Shown: positions 34,234-45,184 of the stretch, piece by piece
How positions within the stretch are numbered: position 1 is the first letter of the stretch
Layout of the letters: each line of letters starts with the position of its first letter
Assembly: GCF_030813495.1 (NCBI RefSeq)
Contig: NZ_JAUSUI010000003.1
Location: 186,001-250,000, forward strand
Source of the DNA: Ancylobacter polymorphus
Lineage (GTDB): Bacteria; Pseudomonadota; Alphaproteobacteria; Rhizobiales; Xanthobacteraceae
Direction: 5' to 3'
DNA length: 64,000 bases
The notes under the pieces: generated by a model
What the model was told of the DNA's origin: nothing
Databases searched by the model: none
The model's input: the letters and a program-made list of their open reading frames with translations, nothing else
Made by a program: the position numbers and the translations under genes

Positions 34234-34300
34234 GGTAGGCACCTGGGTGATTAAACGCACGGGGCATGGTCAACGTCCGAAGCCGAAACACGGACGAGGC

Positions 34301-34486
34301 TCAGTTGCTGCGCCCGCCGTCTTCCTTGATCGCCTCTTCATGATACCAGCTCCCGATGACGACACGGGGCGATACTTTCAGGGCTTCGGAAGACAGGGTG
34401 TCCGGACGACGGCCGGCGAGGCCGGCACGCCCGCCGACGGGGAAGGGCACGATCTGCGCGCTCTCGCGCTGAGTATGGGCATTCAT
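34301..34486 (-). CDS. DUF2735 small protein
   Basis: 61 residues starting MNAHTQRESAQIVPFPVGGRAG and ending with GSWYHEEAIKED; both blocks are characteristic of DUF2735. The ATG at 34486 has GGAG 11 nt upstream; the reading up to 34618 lacks family similarity. In Rhizobiales this family is commonly encoded beside glnII, divergently, as here. Its function is unknown but the conserved neighbourhood suggests a link to nitrogen control. Confidence 0.78.
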   Translation of the reverse strand: MNAHTQRESAQIVPFPVGGRAGLAGRRPDTLSSEALKVSPRVVIGSWYHEEAIKEDGGRSN

Positions 34487-34928
34487 GGCACGTTTCTCCT
34501 TTCCGGCTGCGCGTTCATGCGCCAGCCTTTCATTTACATATAACAGCTTTTGCTCGGCGTTTGCGCAAGATGCACATTTTACAATCACAATGAGCTTAGA
34601 ATATGTGCACCGCCGCACGCGCCCGCAAGCCCTGCCGCTCTAACGGCGTCGACCCCCGGAAGGTTGCAGCCGCGGTTGCACTGCGGCATCCCGGCGCCGC
34701 CCGATCCGCCGCCGCAAGTGCCGCAGGATCAACGCGAATCGCGCCGCTTCACGTCTTCAGCCGGCTTCGTTTCGCCCTCATCGCCTCCCTCGCTGGCGGG
34801 CCCCTGGCGCCCGCTGCGGGCCAATTGGCACAGCATATGCTTGTGTGAGGCTAGCCGTTGGCGGTCGCACGGCCGGCACAACGACCAGGGCAGTTCGCCG
34901 CCCGGTCTAAAGTGATGAGAGACACGCG
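34487..34928. other. 442-bp intergenic region between DUF2735 and glnII
   Basis: No convincing gene lies here; the frame at 34550-34915 is Pro/Ser/Arg-rich and has no ribosome site. The region holds a sigma-54 promoter near its right end (34826-34841) and two GTGCAC/TGCAC elements near 34568 and 34601 that could be part of NtrC sites. It is the probable nitrogen-control region for glnII and DUF2735. Confidence 0.6.
34826..34841 (+). promoter_or_regulatory. Sigma-54 promoter of glnII (TGGCAC-N5-ATGCT)
   Basis: TGGCAC at 34826-34831 and ATGCT at 34837-34841 keep the required GG-N10-GC spacing; the only departure from TTGCW is the first base. It lies 88 nt before the glnII ATG. Rhizobial glnII genes are known RpoN/NtrC targets. 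Confidence 0.65.
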
Positions 34929-35963
34929 ATGACGAAGTACAAGCTCGAGTATATCTGGCTCGACGGTTACAAGCCGACACCGAACCTGCGTGGCAAGACG
35001 CAGATCAAGGAATTCGACCACTTCCCCTCGCTCGAGGAACTGCCCCTGTGGGGCTTCGACGGCTCGTCCACGGAGCAGGCCGAAGGCCGCAGCTCCGATT
35101 GCGTGCTGAAGCCGGTCGCCCTTTATCCCGACCCGGCCCGCAAGAACGGCGTTCTGGTGATGTGCGAAGTGATGATGCCCGATGGCGTCACCCCGCACCC
35201 GTCCAACGCCCGCGCCACCATTCTGGATGACGAAGGCGCCTGGTTCGGCTTCGAGCAGGAGTATTTCTTCTACAAGGACGGCCGTCCGCTCGGCTTCCCC
35301 GAGCATGGCTATCCCGCGCCGCAGGGCCCGTACTACACCGGCGTCGGCTTCAAGAATGTCGGCGACATCGCCCGCGAGATCGTGGAAGAGCATCTTGAGC
35401 TCTGCCTCGAAGCCGGCATCAACCACGAAGGCATCAACGCGGAAGTCGCGAAGGGCCAGTGGGAATTCCAGATCTTCGGCAAGGGCTCCAAGAAGGCCGC
35501 TGACGAAGTGTGGATGGCCCGCTACCTGCTGCTCCGTCTGACCGAGAAGTACGGCGTGGACATCGAATTCCACTGCAAGCCGCTCGGCGATACCGACTGG
35601 AACGGCTCGGGCATGCACTGCAACTTCTCCACCAAGTTCATGCGCGAAGTGGGCGGCAAGGCCTATTTCGAGGCGTTGATGGCGGCGTTCGAGAAGAACC
35701 TGCACGACCACATCAACGTCTATGGCCCGGATAACCACATGCGCCTGACCGGCAAGCATGAGACCGCTCCGTGGAACAAGTTCTCCTATGGCGTGGCCGA
35801 TCGCGGCGCTTCCATCCGCGTTCCGCACTCCTTCGTCCGCAACGACTATAAGGGCTATCTGGAAGACCGCCGCCCGAACTCCCAGGGCGACCCCTACCAG
35901 ATCGCTTCCCAGGTCCTGAAGACGATCTCGGAAGTCGACACCACCGCCGTTGCCGCTGCGTGA
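34929..35963 (+). CDS. glnII: Glutamine synthetase II (eukaryotic type)
   Basis: 344 residues, the length of GSII and much shorter than GSI. It has the family motifs LPLWGFDGSSTEQAEGRSSD, GFEQEYFFYKDG, NGSGMHCNFSTK and NHMRLTGKHETAPW, with the ATP and metal-binding residues in place. It assimilates ammonium into glutamine; in Rhizobiales it is the second, NtrC-activated synthetase and is not adenylylated. GAGAGAC precedes the ATG at 34929. Confidence 0.95.
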   Translation: MTKYKLEYIWLDGYKPTPNLRGKTQIKEFDHFPSLEELPLWGFDGSSTEQAEGRSSDCVLKPVALYPDPARKNGVLVMCEVMMPDGVTPHPSNARATILDDEGAWFGFEQEYFFYKDGRPLGFPEHGYPAPQGPYYTGVGFKNVGDIAREIVEEHLELCLEAGINHEGINAEVAKGQWEFQIFGKGSKKAADEVWMARYLLLRLTEKYGVDIEFHCKPLGDTDWNGSGMHCNFSTKFMREVGGKAYFEALMAAFEKNLHDHINVYGPDNHMRLTGKHETAPWNKFSYGVADRGASIRVPHSFVRNDYKGYLEDRRPNSQGDPYQIASQVLKTISEVDTTAVAAA

Positions 35964-35970
35964 GGATCAC

Positions 35971-35993
35971 GGCGGCGGGTTACCCCCGCCGCC
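35971..35993 (+). terminator. Terminator-like hairpin after glnII
   Basis: GGCGGCGGG (35971-35979) and CCCGCCGCC (35985-35993) with a TTACC loop, 8 nt after the glnII stop; a short C/T-rich tail but no T-run follows. Confidence 0.55.
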
Positions 35994-36125
35994 TGCCTCG
36001 GCTGAAACACACATCCCGGGGCGGGCTGTCCGCCTCCTTCAAGCCAGTCCCGTCGCCGGGGCTGGCTTTTGTTTTGGGGCGCGGCGTTCCGCGCCCGCGT
36101 CGAGCACCGCCGCGAGACGGGCCGC

Positions 36126-37571
36126 TCACAGATAGGGCGAGGCGAGCCAGATGGCGCGGTTGCGCAGCCGCTTCAGGAACGGCCGTGCGGCGAGGGTGTC
36201 CAGCGTCTCGCGGCTGCCGGCCGCCGTCATGGCGCTAATCCGGGCCTCGATCTCGGCAGCGATGGCGGGATCATAGAGTTCGAGATCCAGCTCGAAATTC
36301 AGCCTCAGGCTGCGCGGATCGAGATTGGACGAGCCGACATAGGCCCAGCACCCGTCCACCGCCATCAGCTTGGAATGGTCGAACATGCCGCCCGCCCGCC
36401 ACACCCGGCACTCGCCGGCCAGTACCTGGTCAAGCTGCGCGGTCATCGCATAGTCGACCAGCTTGAGATTATTGGCCGAGGGGATGACGACATCCACCTC
36501 CACCCCGCGCCGCCCGGCGACGGAAAGCGCGCCGATAAGTTGCTGGTCGGGCAGGAAATAGGGTGAGCACAGGCTGACCCGGCTCTGCGCCATGGTGAGC
36601 GCGCCCATGATCATGCTGTGGGCGCAGGCAAGGTTGCGGTCGGGGCCGGAGGGCACCACCCGCACCGCCACCGGGCCGCGAGGCTCGGAATGATCGCCTT
36701 CCGCCCAGGCCGGCCCGTCGAGATGCTCCTCGGCCGTGAAGGCCCAGTCCTGCGTGAACACGGTGAGCAACTGCTCCACCGCCGGCCCCTCGACGCGGAA
36801 ATGCGTATCCCGGGCGGGGTCGTCGCCCGCGTGGGCGGTGGTGAACTGGGCGCGGATGTTCATGCCTCCGGTGAAACCGAGCGTGCCGTCGACGATCAGC
36901 ATCTTCCGGTGGCTGCGCAGATTGGCATAGGGCAGGCGCAGGCCGATGAGATTGCCCATGAACAGGTCGGTGACCACCCCGCCCGCCTTCAGCCGCCCGA
37001 CGATGGAGGGGCGGGAGTAGCGCGCGCCGATGGCGTCGATCAGCACCCGCACCGCTACGCCGCGCTTATGCGCCGCGATCAGCGCGTCGGCGAATTCGAC
37101 GCCGACGGGGTCGTTATCGAAAATGTAGGTCGAGAGAGCGACATGACGCTGCGCTCCCCGTATGGCGGCGAGCATGGCGGGATAGGCTTCGTCGCCGCTG
37201 TCCAGCAGCGTCACCGCATTGCCCGTCGTCAGCGCGAAGCTGGAGACGCGGTCGCCGAGCCGCTTCATCGCCGAGAGGCTGGGCGAGAGGGCGATGGCGG
37301 CCGGCGGGCGCTCGTGCCGGCGGTGCTGCCGTTCCTGGCTGGCGCGCCGGCGCCCCGCCGCGCTCTGGCGGATGCGGTTGATGCCGGCGACGAGATAGAG
37401 GAAGGCGCCGATCAGCGGCGAGAGCAGGATGACGCCGACCCAGCCGATGGCGGCGCGCACATCGTCCTTGGTCATCGCCGCATGGATGGCCGCGACGACG
37501 CCCACCGTGCCGCTCGTGACCAGCACGACATGCGGCCAGTAGGTCGACCAGAAACTCTCCATGGCACCCAT
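36126..37571 (-). CDS. cls: Cardiolipin synthase
   Basis: 481 residues from ATG 37571 (a second ATG three codons later is possible; the TTG at 37619 is not favoured). Two N-terminal helices of the PLDNc type are followed by two HKD motifs: RSHRKMLIVDGTLGFTGGMN and FDHSKLMAVDGCWAYVGSSNLDPRS. It condenses two phosphatidylglycerols, or PG with another lipid, into cardiolipin in the inner membrane. It is a single transcription unit. Confidence 0.9.
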   Translation of the reverse strand: MGAMESFWSTYWPHVVLVTSGTVGVVAAIHAAMTKDDVRAAIGWVGVILLSPLIGAFLYLVAGINRIRQSAAGRRRASQERQHRRHERPPAAIALSPSLSAMKRLGDRVSSFALTTGNAVTLLDSGDEAYPAMLAAIRGAQRHVALSTYIFDNDPVGVEFADALIAAHKRGVAVRVLIDAIGARYSRPSIVGRLKAGGVVTDLFMGNLIGLRLPYANLRSHRKMLIVDGTLGFTGGMNIRAQFTTAHAGDDPARDTHFRVEGPAVEQLLTVFTQDWAFTAEEHLDGPAWAEGDHSEPRGPVAVRVVPSGPDRNLACAHSMIMGALTMAQSRVSLCSPYFLPDQQLIGALSVAGRRGVEVDVVIPSANNLKLVDYAMTAQLDQVLAGECRVWRAGGMFDHSKLMAVDGCWAYVGSSNLDPRSLRLNFELDLELYDPAIAAEIEARISAMTAAGSRETLDTLAARPFLKRLRNRAIWLASPYL

Positions 37572-37604
37572 TGATCGGTTAAGGCAGAGCGTCGTCTCTA
37601 GGGT

Positions 37605-37664
37605 TCTGTTTTGACGCAATTTCTTTACGCGAACCGGAATCCGCTTCGCGCGAAAAATGCTCTA
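37605..37664. repeat. Rhizobiales-type intergenic palindromic element
   Basis: The stretch from TTTTGACGCAATTTC through ACGCGAACCGGAATCC to GCGAAAAATGCTCTAG matches a dispersed palindromic element I know from intergenic regions of Rhizobiales genomes (GCATTTT...CGGTTCGCG types). It lies between cls and lon. Recognition is from memory, not from a database search. Confidence 0.55.
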
Positions 37665-37750
37665 GCCGGTTTCCCCCGCAGCGTCATCTCTGGGCCGAGC
37701 AAGGGCCGCCCCGGAGGTTCCGGGACAGCCCGCTTCGTGTCGCCGCCGCG

Positions 37751-40180
<2,430 letters not shown>

Positions 40181-40197
40181 GCTGTGTCTCCCCCTCC

Positions 40198-40617
40198 TCA
40201 AACCTTGCGCAGCACAATGGCGAGGCAGCCATTGACGACGCGCGGGTGATTGACCTCATAGCGGCCGGGCGGCAGAGCGAGCTGGCGCTCGAACCGGCCC
40301 TGGGGCAGCTCCATGCGGTGAATGGTGGCGTTGTGCAGCTCGGGCGGCAGGATGCGCGCGCCGGCGATGGTGAGCACGCCGTTCTGGATCGAAACCGTCA
40401 TGCGGTCGGGGTCGACGCCGGGAAGGGCGGCCAGCACCAAGAGTTCGTGGTCGGTCTCCAGCATGTCGACCGGCGGCTCCCAGCACGGCGCGCGATGGCG
40501 CGCCGGCGCCTCGGCGCGGGCGACCGGCTGGAACATCTGCCGGTGCAGGCGGTCGGCGCGGTTGAGCATCTCGACCGCGTCTGACCACATCCACAGGCGG
40601 GGGTCAGTCTTCTTCAT
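40198..40617 (-). CDS. Hsp20/alpha-crystallin family protein
   Basis: 139 residues; a central alpha-crystallin domain (EPPVDMLETDHELLVLAALPGVDPDRMTVSI, then GVLTIAGARI) but the C-terminal IxI motif is weak (ending LAIVLRKV). Small heat-shock proteins hold unfolded clients. AGGAG lies upstream of the ATG at 40617. It precedes lon in one transcript. No clear sigma-32 promoter, CIRCE or ROSE element was recognised in the 200-bp upstream region. Confidence 0.82.
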   Translation of the reverse strand: MKKTDPRLWMWSDAVEMLNRADRLHRQMFQPVARAEAPARHRAPCWEPPVDMLETDHELLVLAALPGVDPDRMTVSIQNGVLTIAGARILPPELHNATIHRMELPQGRFERQLALPPGRYEVNHPRVVNGCLAIVLRKV

Positions 40618-40819
40618 GGGGTTCTCCTGGGGCGGTCCCTTTTTCCCTCTCAGGTAGGGCCCGGCCAGGGCTCATATAGTGATGCCGTTCGGCAACACCA
40701 GTGAGCGACGCGGGGCGGAGGCGGCGATCTGGAAAATCGCCCGAGTGACGTCGGGCGCGATTTCCGGCAATCCTGACCACGCTACCGCCGGGAGCGGCGG
40801 GCCGGGGAAGGTGCCGGGA

Positions 40820-41728
40820 ATGTCGGAAATACTGCTGATCGTGCTGTGCCTCGCCATCGGCGTGCTGCTGCGCCTGTCCGGCCGGCTGCCGGAGAGTGCG
40901 ACCAAGGTGCTCGGCGGCTGGGTGATCAATGTCGCCCTGCCGGCGGCGGCGCTCCACAGCGTGCAGGGCGTGACGCTGCACCCGGACTGGTGGCTGGCGG
41001 CGGCGACGCCCTGGCTCGGCGTGCTCGTCTCCATCGCCCTGCTGGTGCCGCTCTGCCGCTGGCTCGGCTGGTCGCGCCAGCGCACAGGGGCGATCCTGCT
41101 TGTGGCCGGCTGGGGCAACACCTCCTTTGTCGGCCTGCCGATGATCGCCGCCTTCGCCGGCAGCCAGTGGCTGGGGCTCGGCATCGTCATCGACCTGTTC
41201 GGCACCTATCTCGCCGTCTCGACGCTGGGCCTCGCAGTCGCCACGGTGGCGATATCCGGTCGGCTCGACCTCGCGGTCGTGGCGCGGCGCATCGCGACCT
41301 TTCCGCCCTTCTATGCCGTGCTCATCGCATTTGCGACCAACCATCTCGCCCGGCCGGACTGGCTGGCGCAACTGATCGAGATCCTCGCCAACACGCTCAC
41401 CCCCATCGCGCTGGCGGCGGTGGGCTTCGCGCTGCGGCTCGACCGGCTGGCCGGCCGCACCGGGCCGGTGGCGCTCGGCCTGTGCCATCGGCTCATCGTA
41501 GCGCCGGCGCTGCTCGTCGGCTTCTATCTCGCGCTCGGCCAGGCGGGCGATCCCGTCGCCAAGGTGGCGATGCTGGAAATGGCGATGCCGCCCATGCTCG
41601 GCGCCAGCATCATCGCGATGGACCATGACCTGGAGCCCGACCTCGTGGCGCTGCTGATCGGGCTCGGCGTGCCGCTGTCGCTGCTCACCGCCTGGGGCTG
41701 GTGGTCGCTCATCGCGCCGCTCTCCTGA
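40820..41728 (+). CDS. AEC family transporter
   Basis: 302 residues from ATG 40820 (the in-frame region back to 40679 is polar and lacks family sequence). About ten transmembrane helices; auxin efflux carrier family marks include GWVINVALPAAALH, WGNTSFVGLPM and the C-terminal MLEMAMPPMLGASIIA. These carriers export or import small organic acids or malonate-like compounds. Substrate unknown. It converges with the P-type ATPase gene. Confidence 0.85.
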   Translation: MSEILLIVLCLAIGVLLRLSGRLPESATKVLGGWVINVALPAAALHSVQGVTLHPDWWLAAATPWLGVLVSIALLVPLCRWLGWSRQRTGAILLVAGWGNTSFVGLPMIAAFAGSQWLGLGIVIDLFGTYLAVSTLGLAVATVAISGRLDLAVVARRIATFPPFYAVLIAFATNHLARPDWLAQLIEILANTLTPIALAAVGFALRLDRLAGRTGPVALGLCHRLIVAPALLVGFYLALGQAGDPVAKVAMLEMAMPPMLGASIIAMDHDLEPDLVALLIGLGVPLSLLTAWGWWSLIAPLS

Positions 41729-41746
41729 ACCCGTCCGGCGGGCAGC

Positions 41747-43624
41747 TCAGCGCAGGGCTCGCAACGCGTTGAGGATAACCGCCACGTCGATCGCCTCCTG
41801 CAGCAGCGCCCCCTGCACCGGCGCCAGCAGGCCGAAAGCGGCGGCGATCATGCCGAGCGTCGAGAGGCCGATGCCGGCGACGACGCTTTGCAGGGCAATG
41901 GCGCGGGAGCGGCGGGCGATGCGCATGGCGTCGATCAGCCGGTCCAGCCGATCCACGAGAATGACGATGCCGGCGGCCTCCGAGGAGGCGCCGCCCGCCG
42001 AGGCGCCGCCGCCCATGGCGACGCCGATATCGGCGGCGGCCAGGGCCGGGGCGTCGTTGACCCCGTCGCCGATCATCATCACGGGGCCGTTGGGATGTTC
42101 GGCGGCCACGGCGGCGGCCTTATCCTGCGGTGTCATGTTGCTCAGCACGGCATCGAAGCCGAGCCCGGCGGCGATGGTTTCGGCGCGTACCGGCTCGTCG
42201 CCGGTGGCGAGGATGAGACGGGTGACGCCCAATTCGCGCAGGGCGCCGAGCACGGCCTGCGCTTCTTCCCGCACCGAATCGGCCAGCAGCAGCGCACCGG
42301 CGAGCGCGCCATCCACCGCCACCGCGACCACCACCGTGCCCGGCCGCGCCGTCCATTCCGCCCGCGCGGTGGCGATGTCAGGGTCGATGGCGGCGGGCGC
42401 CAGCTGCGCCGTGACGAAATCCCAGCCGCCGACCGCTACCGCGCGGCCGTCGACGCGGCCGGTGAGGCCCGCGCCCGGTTCTTCGACGACCTGCTGCGGC
42501 GAGCCAAGGGCGAGGCCGCGGTCCGCCGCCGCTTCCACCAGCGCGCCCGCCACCACATGAGCGGAGGCCTGGTCGAGCGAGGCCGCCAGCCGCAGCACCT
42601 CGCCCGGCGCGAAGCCATTGCGGGCACGGATGTCGACGAGCCGGGGGCGCCCGCCGGTGAGTGTGCCGGTCTTGTCGATGAGCACGGTGCGCAGCGCCGC
42701 CAGTCGTTCCAGCGCCCCGCCTTCCTTCACCAGCACGCCGCGCCCGGCGCAGCGCGAGATGCCCGAGATGATTGCCACCGGCACGGCGAGGATGAGCGGG
42801 CAGGGCGTGGCGATAACCAGCACCGCCAGCAGGCGCACGGGATCGCCGCTGAACGCCCAGGCGGCGCCGGCGATGGCCAGCGTCAGCGCGAGGAAGCCCA
42901 GCGCGTAGCGGTCGGCAAGGCGGACCATCGGCGCCCGGGAGCGTTGCGCGGTCTCCACCAGCCGAACGATGCCGGCATAGGTGCTGTCCGCCGCCGCCTG
43001 GCGGGTGAGCAGGTCGAAGGCGTCCCCGGCATTGGTCGAGCCGCTCATGACGGGCGCACCGCGCGCATGGCGCACCGGCAGCGGCTCGCCGGTGAGCGCG
43101 GACTGGTCGAGAACCGCCTGCGCGCTTTCCACCGTGCCGTCGACCGGCACCACCTCGCCCCGCCGCACCAGCAGCCGGTCGCCGGGGCGCAGCGCGTCGA
43201 GCGGCACCTCGGTGATCCGGCCGTTCTCATAGCGCGCGGCGGTGCGTGGTACACGGGCCAGCAGGGCGCTCATTTCCCGCGCCGCCCGGCGTTGGGCGAA
43301 GCCTTCCAGCGCCTCGCCGCCGGTGAACATCAGTGCGACGATGGCGCCAGCGAGGTTCTCGCCGAACAGCAGGGCGGTGCCCATTGCAAGCGCCGCGATG
43401 AGGTCGAGTCCGAATTCGCCCCGCTTCAGGCTTGAGAGGATGTGGCAGACCAGTAGCGACAGCACCAGCGCCGTCGCCCCGGCCCAGAGCCGCTGTGCCA
43501 GAATATCCTGCCCGCTGGCGAAGGCGAGCCCCCCGGCGGCGAGCGTCAGCAGCAGTCCCGGCAGCAGCAGGCGGCGCAGCGGGGCGAGGCGGGATGCAAG
43601 GCCGGCGACAGCGGAGGCGTGCAC
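41747..43624 (-). CDS. Heavy-metal P-type ATPase (P1B, no N-terminal metal domain)
   Basis: 625 residues with all pump motifs: TGE (178-180), the transmembrane TPC motif in IATPCPLILAVP (273-275), phosphorylated Asp317 in DKTGTLT and MIGDGVNDAPALAAADIGVAMG. It lacks an N-terminal HMA domain or Cys/His-rich region. The TPC motif, rather than CPC or SPC, makes the metal unclear. It exports a divalent or monovalent metal across the inner membrane. A short dyad TTTAG-N5-CTAAA lies 48 nt upstream. Confidence 0.85.
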   Translation of the reverse strand: MHASAVAGLASRLAPLRRLLLPGLLLTLAAGGLAFASGQDILAQRLWAGATALVLSLLVCHILSSLKRGEFGLDLIAALAMGTALLFGENLAGAIVALMFTGGEALEGFAQRRAAREMSALLARVPRTAARYENGRITEVPLDALRPGDRLLVRRGEVVPVDGTVESAQAVLDQSALTGEPLPVRHARGAPVMSGSTNAGDAFDLLTRQAAADSTYAGIVRLVETAQRSRAPMVRLADRYALGFLALTLAIAGAAWAFSGDPVRLLAVLVIATPCPLILAVPVAIISGISRCAGRGVLVKEGGALERLAALRTVLIDKTGTLTGGRPRLVDIRARNGFAPGEVLRLAASLDQASAHVVAGALVEAAADRGLALGSPQQVVEEPGAGLTGRVDGRAVAVGGWDFVTAQLAPAAIDPDIATARAEWTARPGTVVVAVAVDGALAGALLLADSVREEAQAVLGALRELGVTRLILATGDEPVRAETIAAGLGFDAVLSNMTPQDKAAAVAAEHPNGPVMMIGDGVNDAPALAAADIGVAMGGGASAGGASSEAAGIVILVDRLDRLIDAMRIARRSRAIALQSVVAGIGLSTLGMIAAAFGLLAPVQGALLQEAIDVAVILNALRALR

Positions 43625-43963
43625 AAAGACACCCTGGGTTCGGCGCTGGGATGATCCATCGCCAATCCAGTCTTTAGTAGTTCTAAAAAAGGAGCGAGGC
43701 CATCGGCAAGATCATTCGTCTGCGGGCGGGAGGCCACCTTCCGCCCGCTTCTTCGGGCAGCCGCCGTGCGGGCCGCGTCGGTGTCATGGCCGGGTTGTCG
43801 TCACGTCATTAATGAAATATTACCTAAACTTGGCTAGGAACGATTTGGCTTGGGGGCCACCGGCGAGCCAGGGCTTGGGCGCCGGTGCCGTGTGCAACCG
43901 AAGGCTGACGCCGGGCGTGGACGATCTGCGGGTCGTGCGCGAACGTTCGTCATCTGTATAGAG
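43625..43963. other. 339-bp intergenic region between the P-type ATPase and the DUF2778 gene
   Basis: No gene is supported. It holds the dyad TTTAG-N5-CTAAA at 43673-43687, an 8-bp GC hairpin at 43722-43748, an AT-rich stretch near 43803-43835 and a plus-strand TTGTCG-N17-TATTAC pair (43795-43823) that could drive the DUF2778 gene with a leader of about 130 nt. Confidence 0.5.
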
Positions 43964-44971
43964 ATGTCTATGCGGCTAGTTGGCTCGTTCCTTATCGGCT
44001 CGGCGGGGTTTGTTGGCGTGGCGGTTGCCGTCGCGTGGATTTCCAACACCGCTATTCCGACGCCGGCCGATGCCGCGCGGGTCGATCCTCCGCCGATGGC
44101 AAGCCCCGTTTCGCCCGAAGTCGACACCGTGGTGGTGGACGAGCCGTCGCCGCCGCCGACCTACACGGTCAACGATATTCGCAATTTCCGCGCTGCCGGC
44201 GTGTTCGAGCCGCCGACCCACTGGCTGTTCGATCCCGCGCCGATGGTCGCGCGCCCGGCCGCCGTCGCTGCCGCCCCGGACGAGGTGGTGCCGCCGATGG
44301 AGACGGTGAGCACCGTGCCGCTGCCCATGGCCAATCCGCTATTCGCCGGCCGCGTCATGTCCGGCGACGAGCCCGAGGACACGCTGACCCTCGCCCCGCG
44401 TCCCCCGCGCAAGCCGGCGATGGGCACCGAGGTCGCCGCGCTTCCCCCGCCGATGGAGGAAGACCTGGCCCCCGAGCCGGAGGCGCCCGCCGCCACCGAG
44501 GCGCCGAAGGACGAACTGCGCTACCCCACGCGCGAGGACAAGTTCGCCATCTACGACATACGCGCCAAGAAGCTCTATCTGCCCAATGGCAAGAAGCTTG
44601 AGGCGCATTCCGGCTATGGCGACAAGTTCGACGATCCCCGCTACGTGCATGTGAAGATGGTCGGCCCCACGCCGCCGAACCGCTACAAACTGCGTATGCG
44701 TGAGGCGCTGTTCCATGGCACCGAGGCGGTGCGGATGACGCCGGTAGGCGACGGCAAGATGTATGGCCGCAACGGCTTCCTGCTCCACCCCTATCTGCTT
44801 GGCCCGCGTGGCGACTCCAATGGCTGCATCTCGCTGGCCGATTACGATGCCTTCCTCGTTTCCTTCAAGAAGGGCGAGATCGAGGAAGTCGTGGTGGTCG
44901 AGGCGATGCCGAAATCGGCCGAGCCCGCCAATCCCTTGCTGTCCTGGCTGACCGGCGGCAAGCGGGACTGA
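43964..44971 (+). CDS. DUF2778 (Tlde1-like, L,D-transpeptidase-related) protein
   Basis: 335 residues. An N-terminal hydrophobic segment (LVGSFLIGSAGFVGVAVAVAW) serves as signal or anchor, a long Pro/Ala/Glu-rich linker follows (about 30-185), and the C-terminal about 150 residues carry DUF2778: IYDIRAKKLYLPNGKKLEAHSGYG to the catalytic-type SNGCISLADYDAFL. The family includes the peptidoglycan-acting Tlde1 effectors of type VI secretion, but most alphaproteobacterial copies are periplasmic envelope proteins. No type VI genes or immunity gene are nearby. ATG 43964; 43970 is an alternative. Confidence 0.8.
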   Translation: MSMRLVGSFLIGSAGFVGVAVAVAWISNTAIPTPADAARVDPPPMASPVSPEVDTVVVDEPSPPPTYTVNDIRNFRAAGVFEPPTHWLFDPAPMVARPAAVAAAPDEVVPPMETVSTVPLPMANPLFAGRVMSGDEPEDTLTLAPRPPRKPAMGTEVAALPPPMEEDLAPEPEAPAATEAPKDELRYPTREDKFAIYDIRAKKLYLPNGKKLEAHSGYGDKFDDPRYVHVKMVGPTPPNRYKLRMREALFHGTEAVRMTPVGDGKMYGRNGFLLHPYLLGPRGDSNGCISLADYDAFLVSFKKGEIEEVVVVEAMPKSAEPANPLLSWLTGGKRD

Positions 44972-45068
44972 GCGCGGCAGCGGTGGCGCTTTCCATCCCG
45001 GAAGGGGATGGCTGACAATTGTGAGCAAGCGTTTCGAGGCGTTCCCCTTTCAGGGCGGCGGTCACATG

Positions 45069-45104
45069 AAAAACCCCATGGCCGGAACCGGCCATGGGGT
45101 TTTT
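45069..45104. terminator. Bidirectional intrinsic terminator
   Basis: A perfect 17-bp inverted repeat, AAAAACCCCATGGCCGG and its complement around a two-base AA centre, carries a T5 run on each strand. It lies between the convergent DUF2778 and HisD-family genes, so it should stop transcription from both sides. Confidence 0.85.
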
Positions 45105-45184
45105 CCGTCAGATGTGAGGGCTCGAGACGCGCCCCCGTCCGAACCGGGGCTCGGGGGACGGGGGCGCGCTCGACCTGCCGCCGC

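Noticed and set aside
34232-34543. Possible 103-residue plus-strand gene opposite DUF2735
   Set aside because: Antisense to the DUF2735 gene, whose protein has recognisable conserved blocks and a good ribosome site.
34550-34915. Possible 121-residue gene upstream of glnII
   Set aside because: Ser/Pro/Arg-rich without family similarity, no ribosome site, and it would cover the sigma-54 promoter.
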